From Flavobacterium sp. UBA6721 (lineage in GTDB: Bacteria; Bacteroidota; Bacteroidia; Flavobacteriales; Flavobacteriaceae), in the NCBI GenBank assembly GCA_002454195.1, contig DKIJ01000016.1:1-44208 (forward strand): DNA of 44,208 nt, in the 5' to 3' direction. The notes below the pieces were generated by a model. That model was not told where the DNA came from, did not search any database, and worked only from the letters and a program-made list of their open reading frames with translations. The position numbers and the translations under genes were made by a program. Positions 1 through 9,697 of this stretch are shown here, piece by piece. Numbering within the stretch: position 1 is the first letter of the stretch; every line of letters starts with the position of its first letter.

Positions 1-222
1 CTAGGTTATGGTTTCTTTCAATACATCGATTGCCTTTTCCTTTAAAACTTTGCCCTCGTAATGGACAACCTTCGCAATTTTGAGCTTGGTAATGTGATAG
101 GTTTTGGGTGTAGCCAGCTTCTGTTATTCGTTTACTTTGATGTGTTTTTGTCATTTTTTGTCCCATTGGACACACATAAAAATCTTCTTCCGAGTTATAG
201 TAAAGGTTTTCTTTGCTACAAC
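1..222 (-). pseudogene. Transposase fragment, IS1182-like (3' part, cut by window edge)
   Basis: Read leftward, this stretch is open and encodes roughly 70 residues with the cysteine-rich middle-to-late region of DDE transposases of the IS1182 type: a YVCPMGQKM segment, then YQAQNCEGCPLRG, then KGKGNRCIERNH. The usual Cys after CPLRG is replaced by Ser. The N-terminal half is absent: similarity stops around position 205-220, where a histidine kinase remnant begins on the other strand. The C-terminal part would lie beyond base 1. It is therefore a remnant or a junction-truncated copy, not an intact insertion sequence. No terminal inverted repeat or target duplication is visible at the junction. 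The family assignment comes from recalled motif spacing and is moderately secure; that it is a transposase is more secure than the exact family. Confidence 0.65.
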
Positions 223-521
223 ACCTAGCAATTAAAGATAATGGACCAGGTATTCCTGAAAATCAAGCTGAAAAAATATTCCAAATGTTTTACACATTAG
301 GACAAAAATCTAGAGGAGAATCAGGAACAGGAATGGGATTAAATCTGGTTAGAAAACTAGACGAAAGAAATGATGTAAAAGTTTTTTACAATACCAATTA
401 CAAGGAAGGTTCTGAATTTATAATAGGCGAAATTAAAACTGGAAGTTATCACAAAAAAATTGAGGAATTACTATTAGCAATTCCTCAATTTTTTATCTCT
501 TTAAAGCAAAATGGGATTTAA
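213..521 (+). pseudogene. Sensor histidine kinase, C-terminal fragment
   Basis: The frame encodes the second half of a GHKL ATPase domain of a two-component sensor kinase: G1 box DNGPGIP, an F box around KIFQMFYTL, and a G2 box SGTGMGLNL, followed by a GSEF strand. The H-box, the N-box, and all sensor and membrane regions are missing. The similarity begins abruptly near position 225, right after a truncated transposase on the opposite strand, and the only possible start is a TTG at 213, so this is most likely a dead remnant. The frame runs past the usual end of such kinases and through a terminator hairpin (454-494), which suggests the last 25 or so codons are not original coding sequence. 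Confidence 0.7.
454..494. terminator. Rho-independent terminator, bidirectional
   Basis: A perfect 16-bp stem (454-469 with 479-494) with a 9-nt loop is flanked by A and T runs, so it can work on both strands. It directly follows the stop codon of the leftward T9SS-sorted protein and also closes the kinase remnant. Confidence 0.85.
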
Positions 522-2622
522 ATTCCTTAACTACATCATTTTCCATATAATGAATAACAAACCAGTAATCATCAGCAGGTAAAAAATGTCCATTATAAGT
601 TCCATTCCATCCCGCTCCATTAGGACTGATTTGTTTTAAAAACTTTCCATATCGATCAAAAATTCGAATATAAGCATAGGGTTGCGAACTTAACTCGGGT
701 ACATTCCAATAATCATTATATCCGTCATTATTTGGTGTAAAATATTTAGGGAAATTAATCACCACTATATCTGATTTGGTAATTGGATCACTGCATCCTG
801 TTTGATCAACTACAGTTACTGAGTGTGTCCCTGAAGCTACATATTCAAATACATTACTAGATTGTAAAGGACCTTCATCCAATTGATAAAGATAATCGCC
901 ACCAGCCGCTGTCGCCGAAATAGTGATTATTTGGTTTTCAACAAAAGCCTCTGTAACCGTCCAGCTAAAATCAACCAAAGTATTAGAAGGTAAAACCGTT
1001 ACATCAATTGTCTGCACTACGGCACATTGCCCTGGATCGGGAGTAAAAGTATATGAATCACTATTCAAATTATCTACAGCTGACGGATTCCAGGTTCCTG
1101 TTACACCATAAGGAGAAGTAGTATCTAAATTAGGCGCTACACTTCCTGAACAAATAGTATAATCATTAAACCCCGGATTTATAGGCTGATTTACAATAAT
1201 ATTCATCGTTTGTACTGTAGCACATTCATTTGAATTGGGAGTAAAAATATATGTCCCACTGGCCATATTGTCAACTACAGTTGGCGACCAACTACCTGAT
1301 ACTCCATTTGGAGATGTTGTTCCCAAAGTAGGCGCTGTACTTCCGGCACAAAATGGAGCAATTTGAGTAAAATTGGTTACCGTCTTTGGAGTTATGGTTA
1401 CACTCAATGTTTGCTGTACCGCACACTGATTAGGATCGGGCGTAAAAGTATAAGAACTAGTTCCAGCAGCTGTAGTACTAATTGTTGAAGGTGACCAAGT
1501 ACCCACAATTCCTGCTGGTGAAACCGTACTTAAAGTTGGAGGATTGCTTCCAATACAAATGGGTGAAATCGGAGCAAAATTGGGATTAACTGCATTAGGT
1601 AAAACGGTGATTGTAGCCGTTGTTGGAGTTACAACCACACATTGCCCTGCATTAGGAGTAAAAGTATAAGTTACAGGCCCTAAAATAGCTGTATTAACAG
1701 CGCTCGGTGTCCATGTTCCAGTAATAGGTGTTGCATTATCTGATGTCAAAGGCAATACCGGTGCTGTAGCACTCTGACAAACCGTTGATGGAATAGAATT
1801 AAATACAGGTGTTGCTTTAGCATTAATTGTAATATTCATCACTTGTTGATTGGCACAAGGAAAGCTAGTCGGATTGGGTGTAAATGTATAAGCTACTGTA
1901 CCAGGAAGAGCAGTATTAATCGTAGCCGGGGACCAAGTACCTGAAATTCCATTGGGAGATGTCGGACCTAAAACGGGTGCCACCGAACCTTCACACAATG
2001 GACCGATAGCTGCAAAATTGGGTGTTGTAACGGTAGCTGAACAAATCGTTTTACAACTAGTTGTTTCTGGTGTTACACAAGCTTTGGCTCCTACCGCAGT
2101 AAGTGTAAACACAACTGTCTGACCTTCATTTAAGCCTGAAACCATTAAATTAGAAGGGGAATTATGTGTCCCCGTAATAGGAGTTCCCCCATCAATAGTA
2201 TAACTATAAGTAAAGCTTGATTGACCTGTATTAGCAAAATCAAAAAAAATCGAATTTGTTCCTGCGACACAAAATAAAGACAAATGCTGTTCTACATAAA
2301 CATCAATTTCAGTTCGAGGAGTACTTTCAACTCCTCCAATCACTTGGGTAACAAAATACTTAAGATGATTTGATCCTGTAGCTGCCACATTTGTAGGTGG
2401 CGTTGGTGCTGTAGTAGAAAAAGTTCCTCCTGTCAAGGTTGTGTACCATCTCAAGGTTCCTCCTCCTGATGGAGTTGCCGACAATGGAGCCGCTGTTTCA
2501 TTGAGACAATAATACAAAAATGCAGGAGTTGGTGTAGGTGCTGGTGTTTGAGCCGACATTCGCGTAGCGAAGAACAAATCAATTAGACAGACAAAGACTA
2601 ATACTATTATATTCTTTTTCAT
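493..2622 (-). CDS. Secreted repeat protein with T9SS type B (CHU_C) sorting domain
   Basis: This 709-residue protein starts with a signal peptide (about residues 1-24, ending SAQ) and a short Pro/Thr-rich stretch. An Ig-like N-terminal region follows, then five related modules of about 65-75 residues between roughly 200 and 545. Each has the pattern P-x-C-x-G-(S)-x-x-P-x-L, then G-(T/S)-W-(S/N/T)-P, then YTFTPxxxQC near its end. The last 85 or so residues (FTPNNDGYNDYW through the terminal KSHFALKR) match the gliding-motility-associated C-terminal domain that directs export by the type IX system and surface attachment. Its role is probably adhesion or a cell-surface scaffold; no enzymatic domain is visible. 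The single cysteine pair per module suggests disulphides. It is monocistronic, closed by the hairpin at 454-494. The sorting-domain call is firm; the function is unknown. Confidence 0.88.
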   Translation of the reverse strand: MKKNIIVLVFVCLIDLFFATRMSAQTPAPTPTPAFLYYCLNETAAPLSATPSGGGTLRWYTTLTGGTFSTTAPTPPTNVAATGSNHLKYFVTQVIGGVESTPRTEIDVYVEQHLSLFCVAGTNSIFFDFANTGQSSFTYSYTIDGGTPITGTHNSPSNLMVSGLNEGQTVVFTLTAVGAKACVTPETTSCKTICSATVTTPNFAAIGPLCEGSVAPVLGPTSPNGISGTWSPATINTALPGTVAYTFTPNPTSFPCANQQVMNITINAKATPVFNSIPSTVCQSATAPVLPLTSDNATPITGTWTPSAVNTAILGPVTYTFTPNAGQCVVVTPTTATITVLPNAVNPNFAPISPICIGSNPPTLSTVSPAGIVGTWSPSTISTTAAGTSSYTFTPDPNQCAVQQTLSVTITPKTVTNFTQIAPFCAGSTAPTLGTTSPNGVSGSWSPTVVDNMASGTYIFTPNSNECATVQTMNIIVNQPINPGFNDYTICSGSVAPNLDTTSPYGVTGTWNPSAVDNLNSDSYTFTPDPGQCAVVQTIDVTVLPSNTLVDFSWTVTEAFVENQIITISATAAGGDYLYQLDEGPLQSSNVFEYVASGTHSVTVVDQTGCSDPITKSDIVVINFPKYFTPNNDGYNDYWNVPELSSQPYAYIRIFDRYGKFLKQISPNGAGWNGTYNGHFLPADDYWFVIHYMENDVVKEFKSHFALKR

Positions 2623-2752
2623 TGTATCGATTTTAAAAAAAGATTCGATTTGGGAAAATCTTAATATTTCGTAAATATATTAAAAAAGCAAGCTTTATAA
2701 AAGGGAAACACGAATATAAAAACTATTATTTGTAGTACTATCGATTACAAAA

Positions 2753-2781
2753 AAAAGACCCAACTAAAAGTTGGGTCTTTT
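2753..2781 (-). terminator. Terminator of secDF
   Basis: A perfect 13-bp stem (2753-2765 with 2769-2781) and 3-nt loop sit just beyond the secDF stop codon; on the minus strand the stem is followed by a T run. Confidence 0.9.
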
Positions 2782-2803
2782 CTAATATATGTAACAAACA
2801 GAA

Positions 2804-5776
2804 TTAAGCAGCTTTGTGTTGCTCTTCAATTTGCTTTTTATCTTCTATTGAAATAGTATCTACCAATACCGGAGTTGCGATAAATAATGAAGAATAAGTT
2901 CCCACTACAATACCTACCAACATAGCAAAGATAAATCCTCGGATAGACTCACCTCCAAAAATAAACATCGTTAATAACACAAGAATCATCATTAATGAAG
3001 TATTCAATGTTCTTGATAATGTTGTATTAATAGAAGCATTAACAATTTCTTCGAAAGTACCTTTACGGTTACCAATAATAAATTCTCTAATTCTATCAAA
3101 TACAATTACTGTATCATTCATCGAATATCCAATTACAGTAAGTATTGCTGCGATAAAATGTTGGTCCATTTCCATGTGGAAAGGCATGAATTTATAACAT
3201 AAAGAGTAGATACCCAATACAAAGATTACGTCATGAGCAACAGCTGCAACAGCACCTAATGAATACTGCCATTTACGGAATGAAATCATCAAGTATAAGA
3301 AAATAACAGCCATAGCACCTAAAACTGCCCAATAAGAGTTTGTTTTAATATCTTCTGAAATCGAAGCTCCTACTTTCGATGCTTGTAATACCCCAACTTT
3401 TTTACCTTCAAACGTATTAGTGAATTTATCATAAGAAACATTAGTGTAATATTTAGCTAATGCCTTGTATAATTTTTGATTCACTTCCTCGTCAACAGCA
3501 ACACCGTCTTCTTTAATTTTATACTTAGTAGTAATTTTTAATTGATCAGCATCTCCTAAAACTTTAGCTTCAACTGGCGTACCAAATGCAGCTGATAATT
3601 CTTCAGAAACAACTGCCGCGTCTACAGGCTTTTCAAATTTAACTTGGAATGTTCTACCTCCAACAAAATCAACACCTTCATCTAATCCATTAACGAAGAA
3701 AATAGAAATCAAACTAACAATCACCACAATAGATGAGAAAACATAGGTAATCTTTTTGATTTTAATAAAATCGAAGTGGAAGTTAGTAAACCAATTTTTA
3801 GTAATATTAGTTGAGAATGTCAAACTAGCTTTTCCTAAAATATTTCTATCGATAAAAATTCTTGCAATAAAAATTGAGGTAAACAAAGAAGTTACGATAC
3901 CAATAAGTAATGTCAAAGCAAAACCTTTAATAGGTCCAGTTCCAAAAATAAACAAGATAGCTCCAGTCAAAACGTGAGTCACGTTAGCATCAATGATTGA
4001 ACGCATCGCTCCATGCCATCCGTAAGACGAAATTACAGCATCTGATAAAGATTTACCTTCACGCAATTCTTCTTTTGCTCTTTCATAGATAATGATGTTA
4101 GCATCTACCGCAGTACCTAATGTTAACACGATACCTGCAATACCTGGTAATGTTAATACAAAACCAAAACTTGCCATAATTCCGAATAAGAAAAGTAAGT
4201 TTAATAATAACGCTAAGTTAGCATACCAACCTGCTTTACCATAATAGAATACCATCCATAAACATACCAAAACAAATCCTACAATAGAAGAAATCATACC
4301 TGCATCAATAGAAGCCTGTCCTAAAGATGGTCCAACTACTGTAGATTGAATAATATCAGCAGAAGCTGGTAATTTACCTGCGTTTAATACGTTAGCTAAA
4401 TCTTTAGTTTCTGTAATATCAAAAGAACCTGTAATTTCAGATCTACCACCTGCAATTGGTCCACTAGTAACACCAGGAGCAGAATAAACTACATTATCCA
4501 AAACGATAGCAATATAACTTTTTTGAGCAAAAGCTCTTCCTGTTAATTCCTCCCATACTTTAGCACCTTGTGGACTCATTTGCATAGAAACAGCAGGTTT
4601 ACCCATTTGGTCAAAAGTATCATTTGCATCCGTAACTAGACCTCCGTTCATCGCTGGAACATTGTCTCTGTTACCTTTTAAAGCATATAATTCTACAGCT
4701 TCAATTTGTTTACCCTCTTTGTCAGTTAAATTTGTTGGTTTACTCCAAACAAATTTTGCATAACGTTGGTCAGCAGCTAATAAATTTCTAATTTCTGGTC
4801 TTTTGAAATAAGCATTGATTACCGCTGTATCTTTTGGTGCAAATAAACCTAATACAGGTCCACCACCTTGACCAATCATCTTGTCTAATAAAGGATTATT
4901 TCCTTTTTTAGCAGTAGCTGTATCTTTTGCATCCGTTAATAAAGCACTTAATGAATCTTTAACGACTGGTTTCGCTTCTTTTTTAGTAACCTCTGTTTTT
5001 TTCAAAGTTTCATTGGCAGCCATCAAGAAGTTACCAACTTCTTCTATTTTATAAGTTTCCCAGAACTCTAATTGTGCTTTTCCACCCAATAATTTTTTAA
5101 TTCTATCCACATCTTTAGCACCTGGAAGCTCTACTAAGATTCTTCCTGATTCTCCTAATTTTTGGATATTTGGCTGAGTTACTCCAAATTTATCGATACG
5201 CTCTCTTAATACTTTGTAAGCACTTTCGATAGATTCACCAACTTTTCTTTTGATTACTTTTTGAACCTGAGCATCGGTCATTTGAAAATCAACACCACCT
5301 TCACCCTGCATACTTCTGTTTGCAAAAATATCTGGAGAAGCTAATTTTACTGTACCTTTTGAATTCGCTTCAAAAGCTTCAAAAAACTTATCTAAGTAAT
5401 TTTTATTTCCTTCTAAATTAGCAGTTGCATCTGCCAATGACTTATTAAAAACTGGATTTTTAGAATTATTAGCTAATCCTTTCAATACATCTTTGATAGA
5501 AATTTGAAGAATTACATTGATTCCTCCTTCTAAGTCCAGACCTTTATTTAATTGTTTGTTTTTTACCTCATCATATGTAAATTCAGTAAAGCCTAGATTC
5601 AACACAGGAACTTTACCTATAGAATCTAAATATTTTAACTCTTTATCAGGATTATCCCCTGCGAAAGCTTTAGCTTCACTCTTAACGCCATTAGCAACGA
5701 AAGTGAACGTGAGTTGGTAAATACTTACCAATGCAAATAGAATTGCGAAAAATTTAATAAGTCCTTTATTCTGCAT
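2804..5776 (-). CDS. secDF: Protein translocase subunit SecDF (SecD-SecF fusion)
   Basis: At 990 residues this is the fused SecD-SecF subunit that helps the SecYEG translocon pull proteins across the inner membrane using proton-motive force. The N-terminal membrane segment is at about residues 8-28, and the SecD signature GLDLEGG is at 79-85. The large periplasmic P1 domain follows and holds a lineage-specific Lys/Thr-rich insertion around 260-300. The SecD membrane block contains GTAVDANIIIYERAKEE. The SecF half restarts with GVDFVGG at about 701-707 and ends with the IGYSMNDTVIVFDRIREF motif. This RND-type layout (two six-helix halves) is complete. The gene is alone on its strand, with a good promoter (5898-5928) and terminator (2753-2781). 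The last residues are charged and cytoplasmic. Confidence 0.97.
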   Translation of the reverse strand: MQNKGLIKFFAILFALVSIYQLTFTFVANGVKSEAKAFAGDNPDKELKYLDSIGKVPVLNLGFTEFTYDEVKNKQLNKGLDLEGGINVILQISIKDVLKGLANNSKNPVFNKSLADATANLEGNKNYLDKFFEAFEANSKGTVKLASPDIFANRSMQGEGGVDFQMTDAQVQKVIKRKVGESIESAYKVLRERIDKFGVTQPNIQKLGESGRILVELPGAKDVDRIKKLLGGKAQLEFWETYKIEEVGNFLMAANETLKKTEVTKKEAKPVVKDSLSALLTDAKDTATAKKGNNPLLDKMIGQGGGPVLGLFAPKDTAVINAYFKRPEIRNLLAADQRYAKFVWSKPTNLTDKEGKQIEAVELYALKGNRDNVPAMNGGLVTDANDTFDQMGKPAVSMQMSPQGAKVWEELTGRAFAQKSYIAIVLDNVVYSAPGVTSGPIAGGRSEITGSFDITETKDLANVLNAGKLPASADIIQSTVVGPSLGQASIDAGMISSIVGFVLVCLWMVFYYGKAGWYANLALLLNLLFLFGIMASFGFVLTLPGIAGIVLTLGTAVDANIIIYERAKEELREGKSLSDAVISSYGWHGAMRSIIDANVTHVLTGAILFIFGTGPIKGFALTLLIGIVTSLFTSIFIARIFIDRNILGKASLTFSTNITKNWFTNFHFDFIKIKKITYVFSSIVVIVSLISIFFVNGLDEGVDFVGGRTFQVKFEKPVDAAVVSEELSAAFGTPVEAKVLGDADQLKITTKYKIKEDGVAVDEEVNQKLYKALAKYYTNVSYDKFTNTFEGKKVGVLQASKVGASISEDIKTNSYWAVLGAMAVIFLYLMISFRKWQYSLGAVAAVAHDVIFVLGIYSLCYKFMPFHMEMDQHFIAAILTVIGYSMNDTVIVFDRIREFIIGNRKGTFEEIVNASINTTLSRTLNTSLMMILVLLTMFIFGGESIRGFIFAMLVGIVVGTYSSLFIATPVLVDTISIEDKKQIEEQHKAA

Positions 5777-5897
5777 TATTACTAAAAATTAATTATTTTA
5801 AATTTATTTTTTCATCAAGCCTTAATAACCAACACTTTAGCTATTACTATCTTTCCAAATTAAACAAAAATGGCTATAAATCTTTTTTTAAACCGAG

Positions 5898-5928
5898 CAA
5901 ATATATAATTCTGGTTAAGATTAACCAA
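5898..5928 (-). promoter_or_regulatory. Bacteroidota-type promoter of secDF
   Basis: On the minus strand there is TTG (5928-5926), a 20-bp spacer, then TATATTTG (5905-5898), an exact match to the TAnnTTTG -7 element with the usual spacing. Transcription would start near 5893, giving a leader of roughly 118 nt before secDF. Confidence 0.7.
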
Positions 5929-5948
5929 TTTATTTATTAATTAATCTC

Positions 5949-5976
5949 AAAAAAAAGACTGCAAAATTGCAGTCTT
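5949..5976 (-). terminator. Terminator of mdh
   Basis: A perfect 10-bp stem (5955-5964 with 5967-5976) has a 2-nt loop; on the minus strand it is followed by an uninterrupted T run (5949-5956). It lies 22 bases after the mdh stop. Confidence 0.88.
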
Positions 5977-5997
5977 CACTCTATTATGTGAAATTTG

Positions 5998-6933
5998 TTA
6001 AGCCAAAATACCTTTTAAAGCATCATTCATAGCTCTAACTGCATCAGCACTCTTCGCAAATAAAGCTTTTTCATTATCATCTAATTGAATATCGATAATC
6101 TCCTCAACTCCATTTTTCCCAATAATACATGGCACTCCAATACAAATATCATTTTGACCGTATTCGCCCTCAACATAAACAGAACAAGCAATCATTCTTT
6201 TTTGATCATTTAAAATACTGTCTATCAAAAACGCTACAGAAGCTCCCGGTGCATACCAAGCTGATGTCCCCAAAAGCCCTGTAAGAGTCGCTCCTCCTAC
6301 CATGGTATCTGCAGCCACTTTTTGCAACACCTCTTTCGACAAAAACTGACTAACAGGTATTCCGTTATAAGCAGCCAAACGTGTTAAAGGAATCATCGTT
6401 GTATCACCATGACCACCTATTACCATTCCTGATATATCATTAGCTGGTTTATCTAAAGCAAGAGAGAGATAAGTTCTAAATCGAGAACTATCTAAAATAC
6501 CTCCCATACCTATTATCCTATTTTTAGGAAGACCTGTTGACTTTAATGCTAAATAGGTCATTGTATCCATTGGATTTGAAACCATTACAATAATAGTGTC
6601 TGGAGAATAGGTTAAAATATTTTCCACAACCGATTTAACAATGCCTGCATTAATACCTATCAACTCCTCACGAGTCATTCCTGGTTTTCTAGGAATTCCA
6701 GAAGTTACAACCACCACATCACTGTTTGCGGTTTTTGAATAATCATTCGTAACTCCTATTACACGAGTATTGAACCCGGTATCTGTAGCACATTGCATGA
6801 TATCTAGAGCCTTACCTTCGGCAAAACCTTCTTTGATATCCAACAAAACTACTTCACTAGCAATTCCACGATAAGATATAACGTCTGCACAGGTTGCGCC
6901 AACATTTCCTGCTCCTACAATAGTAACTTTCAT
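5998..6933 (-). CDS. mdh: Malate dehydrogenase (LDH-like type)
   Basis: This NAD-dependent malate/oxaloacetate dehydrogenase of the TCA cycle is 311 residues long, the usual length for the lactate-dehydrogenase-like bacterial MDH class. The nucleotide-binding GAGNVG is at 7-12, with Asp32 for NAD ribose binding. Substrate residues are Arg82 and Arg88 in the PRKPGMTREE loop, Asp148 and Arg151, and the catalytic His175 in GGHGD. Arg82, where lactate dehydrogenases have Gln, supports malate as substrate. It is probably monocistronic: its own terminator lies downstream, and a 95-bp gap separates it from gyrB upstream. The start codon is fixed by the conserved MKVTIVGAGNVG beginning. Confidence 0.95.
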   Translation of the reverse strand: MKVTIVGAGNVGATCADVISYRGIASEVVLLDIKEGFAEGKALDIMQCATDTGFNTRVIGVTNDYSKTANSDVVVVTSGIPRKPGMTREELIGINAGIVKSVVENILTYSPDTIIVMVSNPMDTMTYLALKSTGLPKNRIIGMGGILDSSRFRTYLSLALDKPANDISGMVIGGHGDTTMIPLTRLAAYNGIPVSQFLSKEVLQKVAADTMVGGATLTGLLGTSAWYAPGASVAFLIDSILNDQKRMIACSVYVEGEYGQNDICIGVPCIIGKNGVEEIIDIQLDDNEKALFAKSADAVRAMNDALKGILA

Positions 6934-7028
6934 ATTAAAACGTTTATTCGGTTAAGTAAAAAAAAATTGGTTAACTCTCGCTAATCTACAATTTATTACT
7001 CAAAATAACCACCGAAAAAACTATTTTT

Positions 7029-9023
<1,995 letters not shown>

Positions 9024-9123
9024 TTATATAGCGTTAAAATTACCCTTATATAGTCTTAAGTTATCAACAAAATATGTCAATTTCAACAATGAAACCCTTA
9101 TTTTTTTTCATTAGAATTTAAAA

Positions 9124-9155
9124 TTTGACAATACTACTAACTGTTCGTATTTTTG
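9124..9155 (+). promoter_or_regulatory. Promoter of the TrmH-like gene; possibly leaderless
   Basis: TTTG (9124-9127), a 20-bp spacer and TATTTTTG (9148-9155) fit the Bacteroidota consensus. The -7 element ends only 4 bases before the ATG at 9160, so transcription should start at or next to the first base of the start codon. Confidence 0.6.
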
Positions 9156-9159
9156 CAGC

Positions 9160-9618
9160 ATGAACGACAATTTTAAAAACGAATTTTTCGGAATCGGAAT
9201 ACAGAATGGTAAAACCCCTGAAAACTTAGGCGTTTTATGGAGAACAGCCCAAAATCTGGGAGCCAGTTATATATTCACCATTGGAAATAGATACGCTAAA
9301 CAAGCCTGCGACACGCACAATGCCGTGAAGTCAATTCCCTATTTTCATTACGAAACCTTTGAAGATTTCTTCAACAATCTACCTAAAGGCGCACGATTGG
9401 TCGGTGTTGAATTAGACGACAGAGCCGTTGATTTAGAAACTTTTGAACATCCAAGACGCTGTGTGTATTTATTAGGCGCAGAAGATAATGGTCTATCCAA
9501 AAAAGCAATGGAAAAATGCCATTTTTTAGTCAAATTCAAATCAGAGAAAAGTTTAAATGTTTCTGTAGCAGGAAGCATCGTACTTTATGACAGAGGGCTT
9601 AACAAGCCTCGTTCCTAA
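9160..9618 (+). CDS. SPOUT-class RNA 2'-O-methyltransferase (TrmH family, short form)
   Basis: This 152-residue protein is the catalytic SPOUT domain alone, a trefoil-knotted SAM-dependent methyltransferase. The three TrmH motifs are visible: motif 1 NLGVLWRTAQNLGA with the conserved Asn/Arg near residues 22-28, motif 2 LLGAEDNGLS near 106, and motif 3 SLNVSVAGSIVLYDR near 131. The likely substrate is a ribose in tRNA or rRNA; the exact site cannot be read from the sequence. There is no N-terminal substrate-binding domain, unlike the second TrmH-family gene at 22173. The gene is divergent from gyrB and convergent with gatB/aspS, sharing a bidirectional terminator. The start is supported by a promoter immediately upstream. 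Confidence 0.88.
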   Translation: MNDNFKNEFFGIGIQNGKTPENLGVLWRTAQNLGASYIFTIGNRYAKQACDTHNAVKSIPYFHYETFEDFFNNLPKGARLVGVELDDRAVDLETFEHPRRCVYLLGAEDNGLSKKAMEKCHFLVKFKSEKSLNVSVAGSIVLYDRGLNKPRS

Positions 9619-9645
9619 ACTTAAAAACAAAATCTTACATATAAA

Positions 9646-9677
9646 AAAGCGGATTGATACTTCTACCAATCCGCTTT
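9646..9677. terminator. Bidirectional terminator between trmH-like gene and gatB/aspS
   Basis: A perfect 11-bp stem (9646-9656 with 9667-9677) has a 10-nt loop, with T-rich tails on both strands. It lies between two convergent genes. Confidence 0.88.
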
Positions 9678-9697
9678 CTTTTTCTTATTATAGAAAA

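Noticed and set aside
493..2622. Repeats in the T9SS protein as a CRISPR array or tandem DNA repeat
   Set aside because: The periodicity is at protein level, about 200 bases, coding and diverged; there are no short identical repeats with spacers.
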